64,000 nt of DNA from positions 2,982,868-3,046,867 of the forward strand of contig NZ_KQ759763.1 in assembly GCF_001482195.1 (NCBI RefSeq), written 5' to 3'. The DNA comes from Luteimonas abyssi. GTDB lineage: Bacteria > Pseudomonadota > Gammaproteobacteria > Xanthomonadales > Xanthomonadaceae. Each line of letters opens with the position of its first letter. Within the stretch, counting starts at the first letter, position 1. Below are positions 15,236 through 23,716 of this stretch, piece after piece. The notes beneath the pieces were generated by a model. The model did not search any database. It was not told where the DNA came from and saw nothing but the letters and a program-made list of their open reading frames with translations. Both the position numbers and the translations under genes were made by a program.

Positions 15236-15547
15236 CAAACGCGCTTCCATGAGGGACAGGATCCTGGATGCACGAGCGTGCGATCGCGTCGCAGCCGTCC
15301 GTTCCTCGCCCGGCGTGGGCTCGGCATCCCGATGCACGATCCTGTCCAGGCGCGGGCGAAGACGCCTGTGCCGGAGGGGCCCGTGACACCCGGCCGCGGC
15401 GAAGGACCACCCGACGGACGACCGCGCCGGACGCGAACCGGGCCGCGGCGCACCGGTACCCGAACGGACCCCGATCGCTGCACGCTTCGTGGCGGCGGTC
15501 GCGTGTCTCGCGTGTCTGCGGCGCGACCGGCGGCGTCGCGTCGACGG
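15236..15547. other. Leader of the serine hydrolase / gap downstream of the pirin-like gene
   Basis: No gene supported. GGACAGGATC (15254-15263) and GATCCTGTCC (15338-15347) form a 10-bp inverted repeat, and each arm is accompanied by a GTGCATC copy on the minus strand. The rest is GC-rich sequence without visible signals. Confidence 0.4.
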
Positions 15548-16258
15548 TCAGGCCGAAGGCACTTCCACCAGCAACAGATCCGCAGGCGTTCCCACGGCGC
15601 GGAGTTCGCCTTCGACCGGGGGCGATGCCCATTCCAGCGCATCGCCCGCGGCCAAGGTGCGCTCCCCGCAGCGGACCGTGCCGTGCAACACCTGCAGCCA
15701 GGCCCGTGCGCCGGCCGCCGCCGCGAGGTCGAGCGGCGCCTCCGGCAGGATGCGCGCGACGCGCACGCGCGCGCCGCCGCGCAACGGGAGGGCACCGGCG
15801 CCGTCGTCCGGACCCGCCAGGGTCTGCCAGCGGCCCTGCCGGTCGGCATCGTCGAACCAGGCCTCGACCCGGCGCGGCACGGCGTTGACCGTCTCCGGCT
15901 GCAGCCACAGCCGCACCAGCTCGACGGGGTGCTCGGCCGAGGGATTGCGCTCGGCCTGCTCGCTGCCGTGACCGGCATCGAGCAGTTGCACGCAACCGCC
16001 ATGCAGCTCGCCGGAGACGCCGGCGCCATCGGACCAGGCCAGCACGCCGCAACGGACCCAGGTGAGGATCTGCATGTTGGCGCGCCGTTGCGGCGGCAAC
16101 GTCACGCCCGGCGCGACGGACACGTCCGCCAGCACGCGCAGCGCGCCGAACCCCATCCGGTCGCGATCGACGTAGTCGCCCGACGAGAAGCTGTGCACGC
16201 TGTCGACGCCGTCGTGCTGCAGACGGCCACGGGTGGCGGCGGGACGGAATACGGGCAT
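15548..16258 (-). CDS. Pirin-family (YhhW-like) bicupin lacking most metal ligands
   Basis: 236 residues, the usual pirin length, from the ATG at 16258. The cupin core MQILTWVRCGVLAW and the later LLDAGHGSEQAERNPS align with the family pattern MEILTYVLEG... / GIRHSEYNPS. The residues that bind iron in pirins are largely replaced: the HPH pair is Gln57 and Arg59, the Glu of ME is Gln63, and the His of RHSE is Gln, leaving only one acidic ligand. Active YhhW-type pirins degrade quercetin, so this copy is probably not an iron dioxygenase. Alignment was done by eye. It lies about 70 bp downstream of the yceI gene, on the same strand. Confidence 0.75.
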   Translation of the reverse strand: MPVFRPAATRGRLQHDGVDSVHSFSSGDYVDRDRMGFGALRVLADVSVAPGVTLPPQRRANMQILTWVRCGVLAWSDGAGVSGELHGGCVQLLDAGHGSEQAERNPSAEHPVELVRLWLQPETVNAVPRRVEAWFDDADRQGRWQTLAGPDDGAGALPLRGGARVRVARILPEAPLDLAAAAGARAWLQVLHGTVRCGERTLAAGDALEWASPPVEGELRAVGTPADLLLVEVPSA

Positions 16259-16277
16259 GGGACGGTTCTCCGCAAAC

Positions 16278-16307
16278 GACGACGCCCCCGTGACCGGGGG
16301 CGTCGTC
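16278..16307 (-). terminator. Hairpin terminator between yceI-like and pirin-like genes
   Basis: GACGACGCCCCC pairs with GGGGGCGTCGTC (12 bp) 20 bp after the yceI stop codon, followed by only a weak GTTTG tail. It may be attenuating rather than absolute. Confidence 0.6.
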
Positions 16308-16326
16308 ATGGTACCGCGCCGGCCGA

Positions 16327-16920
16327 TTACTCGGCCTTGGCGCTGGCCTCGGTGGTGATGCGCAGCTGCACCTCGTCGCTGACGTTGGGCGCGTACAGGC
16401 CCAGGCCGAAATCGGTGCGCTTGATGGTGGCCGTGGCATCGAAGCCGATCGTGGGCGCCTGCGTCATCGGATGCGGGCCGACCTTGTTGAGGGTCACGTC
16501 GAGCACCACCGGATGGGTGTTGTCCTTGATGGTGAGGTCGCCGGTGACCTTCAGGCGACCCTCGCCCGCGGCTTCGACCGAGGTCGACTTGAACGTCGCC
16601 TGCGGGTAGTTGGCGACATCGAAGAAGTCGTCGTTCTTCAGGTGTTCGTCGAACGCCTGCACGTGCGAGTTCAGGCCCGACATCGGCAGGACCACCTCGA
16701 CGCTGGACGCGGCGACGTTGTCGGCGTCGTAGACGATGCGGCCGTCGACCTCGCCGAAGTGGGCGATCGGGTTGGAGAAGCCGAAGTGGCTCCACTGCGC
16801 GATCACGTCGGTGTGGGTCGGATCGAGTTCGTAGGTGACCGGCGCGGCGAACGCGGCGCCGGCGGCGACGGCCAGCACGCTGGCGAGCACGGAACGCTTG
16901 ATGAGCTGAAGGGGACGCAT
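16327..16920 (-). CDS. yceI: YceI-family periplasmic lipid-binding protein
   Basis: 197 residues from the ATG at 16920 with AGGAG 7 nt upstream. A signal peptide covers residues 1-25 (SVLASVLAVAAGAAFAA). The mature part has the YceI beta-barrel pattern: YELDPTHTDVIAQWSHFGFSNPIAHF, the FDEHLKNDDFFDVANYPQATFKS block, and VTGDLTIKDNTHPVVLDV. The family binds long polyisoprenoid or amphiphilic ligands in an extended barrel, and many members are induced by stress. It is 68 bp downstream of the nitroreductase gene on the same strand, so both may share a promoter. Confidence 0.9.
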   Translation of the reverse strand: MRPLQLIKRSVLASVLAVAAGAAFAAPVTYELDPTHTDVIAQWSHFGFSNPIAHFGEVDGRIVYDADNVAASSVEVVLPMSGLNSHVQAFDEHLKNDDFFDVANYPQATFKSTSVEAAGEGRLKVTGDLTIKDNTHPVVLDVTLNKVGPHPMTQAPTIGFDATATIKRTDFGLGLYAPNVSDEVQLRITTEASAKAE

Positions 16921-16987
16921 GGCGGAACTCCTTGTGGATGCGGTGGAACGTGGGCGGGGACGGCCGCCGGGCACGGCCGGCCGGGGG

Positions 16988-17572
16988 TCAGACGATGCGA
17001 CAGGCCTCGTCGAAGGCCAGTCGCGGCGAGCGGTCGAAGATGCTGGCCGGGTCGCCCTTGCCGAGATTGACGATCACGTTGGTGCGGATGCTGGTGCCGG
17101 CGAAGAACGCGGCATCGACCTGGTCGGCGTCGAAGCCGGTCATCGGGCCGGTGTCCAGGCCCAGCGCGCGCGCGGCCAGGATCAGATACGCCACCTGCAG
17201 CGAGCCGTTGCGGAAGGCGTGATCGCGCCGGCCGTCCTGCGATCCCTCGAACCAGCTCTTGGCGTCGGTGTGCGGGAACAGGTAGGGCAGCTTCTCGTGG
17301 AAGTCGAGATCGTGACCGACGATGACCGCCACCGGCGCGGACAGGGTCTTCTCGCGGTTGCCCTCGGCCAGCGCGGGCGCGAGCTTCTGCTTGGCCGCGT
17401 CCGAACGCACGAACACGAACCGCGCCGGACTCTGGTTGGCGCTGGTCGGCCCCCACTTCAGCAGGTCGTACAGCTGGTGCAGGGTGGCATCGTCGATCTC
17501 GCCGGAAAAGCGGTTGTAGGTCCGCGCGGTGCGGAACAACTGGTCCAGGGCGGCGGCGTCGAGCACTGTCAT
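16988..17572 (-). CDS. rutE: RutE/HadB-like nitroreductase (malonic semialdehyde reductase family)
   Basis: 194 residues from the ATG at 17572, with AAGGA upstream. Nitroreductase-fold features: an N-terminal [15 protein letters not shown], the FMN-binding [19 protein letters not shown], and the C-terminal [21 protein letters not shown], all characteristic of the RutE branch. RutE reduces malonic semialdehyde in uracil breakdown, but no rut operon is present here, so another aldehyde or enone substrate is possible. A TACACT -10-like box lies on the minus strand about 35 bp upstream. Confidence 0.85.
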   Translation of the reverse strand: MTVLDAAALDQLFRTARTYNRFSGEIDDATLHQLYDLLKWGPTSANQSPARFVFVRSDAAKQKLAPALAEGNREKTLSAPVAVIVGHDLDFHEKLPYLFPHTDAKSWFEGSQDGRRDHAFRNGSLQVAYLILAARALGLDTGPMTGFDADQVDAAFFAGTSIRTNVIVNLGKGDPASIFDRSPRLAFDEACRIV

Positions 17573-17664
17573 CGAATCGGTGTCCTTGCGGCTTGGCGTG
17601 TGCCGCAGTGTAGAGTCCCGCCGACACGGCCGCACAATCGGCGCCGGAACGTAGGGTCATATCG

Positions 17665-18639
17665 TTGGAACGAAGTGCCGCCCCCGCCGACGTCGTCTGG
17701 GTCCTCAGCGACGGCCATGCCGGCAACGTGCGCCAGGCCACGGCCCTGGCCGCGGCGCTCGGCGGCGCCACGCGCGAATGGACGCTCGCCGCCCGCGCGC
17801 CCTGGCGCTGGCTGGCGCCGCGGGCGCTGCCCGGCGCCGGCGCCGCGTTCGGCGACGCCTTCGAACAGGCGCTGGCGACCGCGCCGCCACGCTTGGCGAT
17901 CGGCTGCGGGCGGCAGGCCGCGCTGGCGACGCGCCTGGCGCGCGCGGCCGGGGCGCAGGCGGTGCAGATCCTCGATCCACGTCTGCACAGCCGCCACTGG
18001 GATCTGGTGGTCGCGCCCGAACATGACCACCTCTCCGGCCGCAACGTGATCCCGCTCCTGGGCAGCCTGCACCCGGTCGACGACGGCTGGCTGCAGCGCG
18101 GCCGCGACGCGTTTCCGGCGCTCGGCACCCTGCCCGGCCCGCGCACCGCGCTGCTGCTCGGCGGACCCAGCCGGCACCTGGCGTTCGACGCGGCCGCCTT
18201 CGCCCGCCTGATGGCCTGGCTGCGGCCGACCATCGAACGCGAAGCCGGCAGCCTGCTGGCGACGGTGTCGCGGCGCACACCGCCCGCCGTGGTCGATGCG
18301 CTGCGGGCGCAGACCGCACACCTGCCCGGCCTGCGCTGGACCGGACCGCAGGACGGCCCGAATCCCTACGCCGGCCTGCTCGGCTGGGCCGACCGCATTG
18401 TCTGCAGCGCCGACTCGGTCAACATGCTGTCCGAGGCCTGCGCGACCTGCGCGCCGGTGTTCGTCCACGAGCCCGAGCGCCTGTCCGGCCGTCCGCGTCG
18501 CTTCGTCGACGCGCTGCGCGCACGCGGCCGGGTCCAGCCGCTCGACGCCTCGCTGGCGCCGTTCGCGTTCGAGCCGCTGCGCGAGACCGCGCGCGTCGCC
18601 GAGGCGGTGCGGATGCGCCTGGCCGGCCGGACCGAATAA
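17665..18639 (+). CDS. ELM1/DUF1022-family putative glycosyltransferase
   Basis: 324 residues from a TTG at 17665; no later start keeps the N-terminal motif. WVLSDGHAGNVRQATALA, an early nucleotide-sugar-binding-like glycine loop, then LDPRLHSRHWDLVVAPEHD, LLLGGPSRHLAFD and the C-terminal SADSVNMLSEACATCAPVFVHEP are the conserved blocks of the mitochondrial fission ELM1-like family. In xanthomonads such genes are associated with lipooligosaccharide or capsule work, but the biochemical activity is not established. It is divergent from the nitroreductase gene. Confidence 0.78.
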   Translation: MERSAAPADVVWVLSDGHAGNVRQATALAAALGGATREWTLAARAPWRWLAPRALPGAGAAFGDAFEQALATAPPRLAIGCGRQAALATRLARAAGAQAVQILDPRLHSRHWDLVVAPEHDHLSGRNVIPLLGSLHPVDDGWLQRGRDAFPALGTLPGPRTALLLGGPSRHLAFDAAAFARLMAWLRPTIEREAGSLLATVSRRTPPAVVDALRAQTAHLPGLRWTGPQDGPNPYAGLLGWADRIVCSADSVNMLSEACATCAPVFVHEPERLSGRPRRFVDALRARGRVQPLDASLAPFAFEPLRETARVAEAVRMRLAGRTE

Positions 18640-18717
18640 CCCCCGCGGCAGCCGACACCGTCCGCCGCCTCGCCGGCAGCGCGCCCGGCGGATGCCGGGC
18701 GCTGCGGTTCCCGCCGA

Positions 18718-20169
18718 TCAGCCCTCGGCGGCGCGCCGCGCTGCGATGGCGTCCAGGCGTTCCTGGATCTCGTCTTCCGGCAACCAGCGTCCGGCGACCA
18801 TGACGCCGGCGCGTTCGCGCACGTTGTCGAGGTCGGCCAGCGGATCGGCGGTGAGCAGGATCAGATCCGCGCGCGCGCCGGGCACCACGGCACCGAATTC
18901 GCCGGGCGTATCGAAGTACCGCGCCGGGGCGACGGTGCCGGTCTCCAGCACCTGCCAGGGGGTGAGGCCGGCGGCGGCCATCATCCGCATCTCGTGGTGG
19001 ATGGAGAAGCCGGGCACGTTGAAGAACTGCGGCGCATCCGAGCCCAGCGCGATCGGCGCACCGGCGGCATGCAGCGCCACCAGCAACTGCTGGCGCAGTT
19101 CGACCAGACGTGCGGTGGCCTCGGGCTGGAAATCCTCGCGCGCGGCGTACTCGTGTTTGGAGCGCACCCAGCCGTCGCGCACCTCGACCGGCATGTAGCG
19201 CATTTCCGGCCAGGCGATCATCGCCTCCGCCGACTCGGGCGAGGCGAGATGCTCGACCAGGCTCAGCGTGGGCACGTTCCAGGTGCCGGCGTCGAGCGTG
19301 CGCTGCACGGCCTCGGGAATGCGCGCGGCGTCGGCCAGACCGACCACGCCGCTGCCGAAGAAGCCCGGCTCGGGCGCACCGGCGCGCGCCTCCGGCGGCA
19401 CCAGGAACTCGGTGTAGCGGTCGAAGTGGTCGATCGAGGTCTGCCGCGCCCGCAACGCCTCTTCCAACGGCACGCTGCCGGGGATGTGCCCGCCGAACGG
19501 CAGGTCCGCCGCATGCGCGGCCTCGGCGAGCGCCGCGTAGACGTCGGGCTCCAGGCTGCCGAGCTTGATCAGGTCGAACCCGTCGGCCTGCGCCTGCGCC
19601 ACGGTGCGCCGCGCGGCGTCCGCATCGGGCACCCGCTGCGGAGACACCCACGGCGTGGCCACGGCCAGACGCGGGCCCAGCACGTCGCCGGCGGCGATGC
19701 GGTCGCGCAGGTCGGGATGGGTCGCGTCGCCGGCCATGTTGCGCACCGTGGTCACGCCGTTGGAGACGTACAGGAACAGCACGTCGTCCAGGTATTGCGC
19801 GTCGTCGGGACCGGGGATGTGGCCGTGCATCTCGGCCAGGCCCGGCATCAGCCAGTGCCCGTCGGCCTCGATGCGCTGCGCGTCGTCGGGCACTTCGACC
19901 GAACCGTCCGGCCCGACCGCGACGATCCGGCCGTCGCGGACCAGCACGGTGTGCGCATCGAGCACACCTTCGCGATCCATCGGCACGACGCGCGCGCCGA
20001 CGAAGGCGATCGCATCGGAGGCCGCTTCGACCCGCGGCGTCTGCGCGACGGGTGGGTCCTGCTGGGCGCAGGCCGTGCCCAGGCCGGCGCAGGCGAGTGC
20101 GAGCGTGGCGAGCCCGCGCGCGGAGAAGACGCGCGGCATCGACGTGCGCCGCTCGGCGGATGTGGTCAT
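18718..20169 (-). CDS. Exported metal-dependent amidohydrolase
   Basis: 483 residues from the ATG at 20169, with GGGAGGG 6 nt upstream. A signal-type segment (LATLALACAGLGTACAQQ) lies at about 19-37; the Cys may be lipidated, but the lipobox is not classical. Amidohydrolase landmarks: AFVGARVVPMDREGVLD, the metal HxH as EMHGHIPG, IKLGS (Lys position), FGGHIPG, SIDHFDRY, LGSDAPQFF (Asp) and PGARADLILL. It resembles imidazolonepropionase-like/Xaa-Pro dipeptidase-type hydrolases of the envelope; substrate unknown. Only 52 bp downstream of glnE on the same strand. Confidence 0.83.
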   Translation of the reverse strand: MTTSAERRTSMPRVFSARGLATLALACAGLGTACAQQDPPVAQTPRVEAASDAIAFVGARVVPMDREGVLDAHTVLVRDGRIVAVGPDGSVEVPDDAQRIEADGHWLMPGLAEMHGHIPGPDDAQYLDDVLFLYVSNGVTTVRNMAGDATHPDLRDRIAAGDVLGPRLAVATPWVSPQRVPDADAARRTVAQAQADGFDLIKLGSLEPDVYAALAEAAHAADLPFGGHIPGSVPLEEALRARQTSIDHFDRYTEFLVPPEARAGAPEPGFFGSGVVGLADAARIPEAVQRTLDAGTWNVPTLSLVEHLASPESAEAMIAWPEMRYMPVEVRDGWVRSKHEYAAREDFQPEATARLVELRQQLLVALHAAGAPIALGSDAPQFFNVPGFSIHHEMRMMAAAGLTPWQVLETGTVAPARYFDTPGEFGAVVPGARADLILLTADPLADLDNVRERAGVMVAGRWLPEDEIQERLDAIAARRAAEG

Positions 20170-20221
20170 GAAGTCCCTCCCTTCACGGTAGCCAGAACGA
20201 ACAGATGTACACGGCGCGCCG

Positions 20222-23083
20222 TCAACGCGGCGGGAGCGCCGCCTTCGACGGCGACGGCCCGGCCACCGACGGTGCGTCCGGCGTATCGACATCGGCAGCG
20301 GCAGCGGGGCGATCGAGCCGTGCCGTCCGGCAGGCCGTGCGGATCGCGTCGCGCGCGTGGCGCAGGGCGTCGCTGTCGGCCACCAGGCGCGGCCGGCGGT
20401 CGAGCGTCTGCGCGAGCCCCAGTGCCAGCAGCGTGGCGTGCGCATCGCGCAGCCGGGCGGCGGTGTCGGCATCCAGCACGCCGTCCGCCGCCAATGCGTC
20501 CAGCAATGCCGGCGTGGCGCGAGGCGACAGCAGGGCGCGATGGGCGTCGGATGCGCGCAGCACCAGGTATTGCAGCAGGAACTCCAGATCGACGAGACCG
20601 CCCTCGCCCTGCTTGAGGTCGAAGGCGTCCGCGCGGCTGCGGTCGAGTTCGCTGCGCATGCGCTGGCGCATCGAGGCGACGTCGTCGCGCAACGCGTCGG
20701 CATCGCGCGGCCGCGCGAGCGCCTGCTCGCGGACCTGCTCGAAGGCCTGCAACAGGTCGGCATCGCCGGCGACGCCGCGCGCGCGCACCAGCGCCTGGTG
20801 CTCCCAGGTCCAGGCGCGGTCGCGCTGGTACTCGGCATAGCTGTGCAGCGACGAGACCAGCAGGCCGCTGGCGCCGTCGGGCCGCAACCGGATGTCCACT
20901 TCGTACAGCCGCCCCGCGCCGCTCACGGTGCCCAGCAACGCGACGATCTTCTGCGCCAGGCGCGCGTGCCAGCGGGTGGCGTCGAGCGGACGCGCACCGT
21001 TGGACTGCGCGTCCACCGGCGCGTCGTACAGGAACACCAGATCGAGATCGGACCCGACGCCCAGTTCCTCGCCGCCGAGGCTGCCGTATCCCAGCACCGC
21101 GAAGCGCGCCCCCGGGATCGCGCCGTGCGCGGCCTGCAACCCGCGCCGGGCCAGCGCCAGCACGGCGTCGACGACGCCGTCGGCCAGCCACGCGAGCTGG
21201 CGCGTGCTGTCCTGCGGCGACTGGCGGCCGTCGAGCGTGGCCAGGGCGATGCGGAAACTCAGCGTCTGCCGCACCTCGTTGAGCGCGAACAATGCGGCCT
21301 CGGTGTCCTCGCGCAGCAACGGCGCGCGACAGGCGGCGAGCAGTTGCCTGCGTCCGGGCAGCGGGCCCTCGACGCGCACGTCCAGCAACTCGTCGAGCAG
21401 GACCGGATGCGCGGCGACGCGTTCGGCCAGGAACGCGCTGCGGGTGACCAGGTCGACCAGACGCGAGAGCGCGGCGGGGCGCTCGTCGAGCAACGCCAGA
21501 TAGCTGGCCCGGCGCAGGATGTTCTGCACCACCGCGATCAGCCGGCGGACCGCCTGCAGCGGACGATCCGCGGGCGCGCTGGCCTGCAGCAGCACCGGCA
21601 TCACCCGGTCCAGGCGCGCCCGGCTGACGCCGGAGAGGTCGCGCACGGCCGGGGCGCGGGCGAAGTCGCGCAAGGCGCCGTCCACCGCCTGCGCATCGCC
21701 GAACCCGGCCTGGGCCAGCGAGGCCGCATCGCCGGCATCGGGCAGCGCGCACCAGTAGCCGGCGAGATCGCAATCGTCGGCCTGCTGCACGGTGTCCCGG
21801 CGCAGCAGCGCCTCGAACACCGACGCCACCGCATCGCGATGCGCGGCCAGGGTCTCGACGAGCTCGGGCCAGGTCAGGCCGAGTCCGGAGGCGATGCGCG
21901 CACGATCGGACGCGTTCACCGGCAGGGCGTGCACCTGCGCGTCGCGCAGCATCTGCAGGCGGTTCTCCAGCCGACGCAGCCATCGGTAGGCGCCGAGCAG
22001 GCGCGCCGCCACGTCTTCAGGCACATGGCGTGCGATCACCAGCGCCTGCAGCGCGGGTTGCAGGCGCCGGCCGCGCACCATCGGCTCGCGGCCGCCATGG
22101 ATGAGCTGCAGGGCCTGGACGAAGAACTCGATTTCGCGGATCCCGCCCGGACCGCGCTTGATGTCGTCGGCCATGTCCTTGCGCGCCACCTCGGCGCTGA
22201 TGGCCGCCTTCATCGCGCGCAGGCCGTCGAGCGCGCCGTAGTCCAGATAGCGGCGGTAGACGAACGGGCGCAGGGTGGCGAGGAAGGCGTCGCCGGCTTC
22301 CAGGTCGCCGGCCACCGGCCGCGCCTTCTGCCAGGCGTAACGCTCCCAGTCGCGGCCCTCGCGCTGGAAGTACTGCTCCATCGCGTCGAAGCTCAGCGCC
22401 AGTCGCCCGGCGCTGCCGAACGGGCGCAGCCGCAGGTCGACGCGGTGACAGAAGCCGTCGACGGTGATCTCGTCGAGCAGTTTCGCCAGCGCCTGGCCCA
22501 GCCGTACGCACCAGCTTTCGGCATCGAGCGGACGCGGGCCGTCGCTGTCTGCGGACGCGGCGTAGCCGTAGACGATGTCGACATCGGAACTGAAGTTGAG
22601 CTCCCGGCCGCCCAGCTTGCCCAGCGCGAACACCACCAGGCGCACGGGCCGCCCGTCCGTGTCGCGCAACACCCCGTGCCGGGCCACGATCTGCGTTTCC
22701 AGGGCGTCGTGCGCGAGTTGCAGGCAGCGTTCGGCCAGGTGGGTGGTCGCGGCCAGGGTGGCGTCGACATCGTCGAACCCGAGGACGTCGCGCCAGACCA
22801 GGCGGGTGGATTCGGCCGTGCGCCAGCGACGCAGGTCGCGCGCCCAGGTGTCGCGATCGCCCGTCGACAGGTCGGGCTCGGGGCGCGCCGACGCGCCGTC
22901 GTCGGCGATCAGCGCGGCGAGCAGATCGGGCTGCCGCTGCAGGGTCTCGATGGCGAAGTCGCTGGCGACGGCCACGCGCGCCAGTTTCGCTCGGGTGGGG
23001 TCGTCGAACGGCTCCGGCGGATGAAGGCGCTCGAGCTGGCGGGCGACGTGCGCGTCGGGCGCCTGGGAGTCGACATCGGTCAT
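20222..23083 (-). CDS. glnE: Glutamine synthetase adenylyltransferase/deadenylase
   Basis: 953 residues from the ATG at 23083; a CACAAT -10 box (23095-23090) six bases upstream suggests a leaderless mRNA. Two nucleotidyltransferase domains are intact: the N-terminal one with [19 protein letters not shown] (deadenylylation) and the C-terminal one with [24 protein letters not shown] (adenylylation). Each is followed by its helical regulatory domain ([27 protein letters not shown]). The enzyme adds or removes AMP on glutamine synthetase in response to PII and glutamine. The C-terminus has a nonconserved Ala/Pro tail. Confidence 0.96.
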   Translation of the reverse strand: MTDVDSQAPDAHVARQLERLHPPEPFDDPTRAKLARVAVASDFAIETLQRQPDLLAALIADDGASARPEPDLSTGDRDTWARDLRRWRTAESTRLVWRDVLGFDDVDATLAATTHLAERCLQLAHDALETQIVARHGVLRDTDGRPVRLVVFALGKLGGRELNFSSDVDIVYGYAASADSDGPRPLDAESWCVRLGQALAKLLDEITVDGFCHRVDLRLRPFGSAGRLALSFDAMEQYFQREGRDWERYAWQKARPVAGDLEAGDAFLATLRPFVYRRYLDYGALDGLRAMKAAISAEVARKDMADDIKRGPGGIREIEFFVQALQLIHGGREPMVRGRRLQPALQALVIARHVPEDVAARLLGAYRWLRRLENRLQMLRDAQVHALPVNASDRARIASGLGLTWPELVETLAAHRDAVASVFEALLRRDTVQQADDCDLAGYWCALPDAGDAASLAQAGFGDAQAVDGALRDFARAPAVRDLSGVSRARLDRVMPVLLQASAPADRPLQAVRRLIAVVQNILRRASYLALLDERPAALSRLVDLVTRSAFLAERVAAHPVLLDELLDVRVEGPLPGRRQLLAACRAPLLREDTEAALFALNEVRQTLSFRIALATLDGRQSPQDSTRQLAWLADGVVDAVLALARRGLQAAHGAIPGARFAVLGYGSLGGEELGVGSDLDLVFLYDAPVDAQSNGARPLDATRWHARLAQKIVALLGTVSGAGRLYEVDIRLRPDGASGLLVSSLHSYAEYQRDRAWTWEHQALVRARGVAGDADLLQAFEQVREQALARPRDADALRDDVASMRQRMRSELDRSRADAFDLKQGEGGLVDLEFLLQYLVLRASDAHRALLSPRATPALLDALAADGVLDADTAARLRDAHATLLALGLAQTLDRRPRLVADSDALRHARDAIRTACRTARLDRPAAAADVDTPDAPSVAGPSPSKAALPPR

Positions 23084-23089
23084 GGCCGG

Positions 23090-23095
23090 ATTGTG
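23090..23095 (-). promoter_or_regulatory. -10 box CACAAT in front of glnE
   Basis: Six bases separate the hexamer from the ATG, implying transcription starts at or next to the start codon. Confidence 0.45.
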
Positions 23096-23404
23096 GCATC
23101 CGGCCATCGGGGTCGCTCGGGGATGCGCTGCTGATCCCGGTCCGTCATCGCGGCTCCGCGAGGAACACGAGGCCTGATGGCCGGCAACAACGCTGCGGGG
23201 AGGGCTTCGCCCCGTACCTCAGCGAGCTGACGGGCCCCGACGGAACCGGCGGCCTCCTCGCGCGAATGTCCCCCGAACGCCGCCGTGCGGCAGCGCCCTC
23301 CTCCTTGATTTCGCCGAGCAGGCCGCCGGTCCCGACGGGGCTTCGGCTTGCGGAACGTGCGAACGGCACCAGCGGGCGCCCGACAACCGGCGGCCAGCAA
23401 AAAG
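23096..23404. other. Intergenic DNA upstream of glnE
   Basis: No gene supported; GC-rich. It separates the glnE promoter from the terminator hairpin at 23405-23445. Confidence 0.4.
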
Positions 23405-23445
23405 TAAAAAAAAAGCCCGCGACCGGAAACCGGTTGCGGGCTTTG
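23405..23445 (-). terminator. Strong intrinsic terminator with 9-T tail
   Basis: Minus strand: AAGCCCGC pairs with GCGGGCTT around an inner ACCGG/CCGGT stem, then nine T. It lies about 270 bp past the stop of the oxidoreductase gene, so it terminates either that operon or a separate small RNA from 23446-23716. Confidence 0.8.
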
Positions 23446-23716
23446 CTCCCTCCCCCACGTCGGGTGCGGAGCCATCGTGAATTAACCGTTATGGACATTG
23501 CACGCTGCACTGCAAAACAGAACTTGCGGGTACAAAATCGAGAGGAAACAGTCACCTGCGTATGGTTGGCGTCCCGCCGCGGTTGTAATCGTTTCAGCTG
23601 CAACTTTCCCGGGATGTCGCGGCGACGGCCCGGGCAGGACAGCGCATGACCCGAGGGCTGTCCGGACCGACCGAATGCGCGAAATCCGGGGCGTCCGCGC
23701 CATTGCCGCCCACCTG
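23446..23716 (-). other. 3' region of the oxidoreductase operon or possible small RNA
   Basis: 271 bp between the oxidoreductase stop and a strong terminator. The part 23480-23600 is distinctly AT-richer than its surroundings and has no convincing ORF. It could be a long 3' UTR or an independently transcribed RNA. Confidence 0.3.

Noticed and set aside
15236..15547. Possible riboswitch in the serine hydrolase leader
   Set aside because: No known aptamer consensus could be matched; only a simple inverted repeat is visible.
12893..16609. A 1238-codon plus-strand open frame spanning three minus-strand genes
   Set aside because: GC-driven antisense frame; the composition is Arg/Ala/Gly noise and it crosses clear terminators and start regions of real genes.
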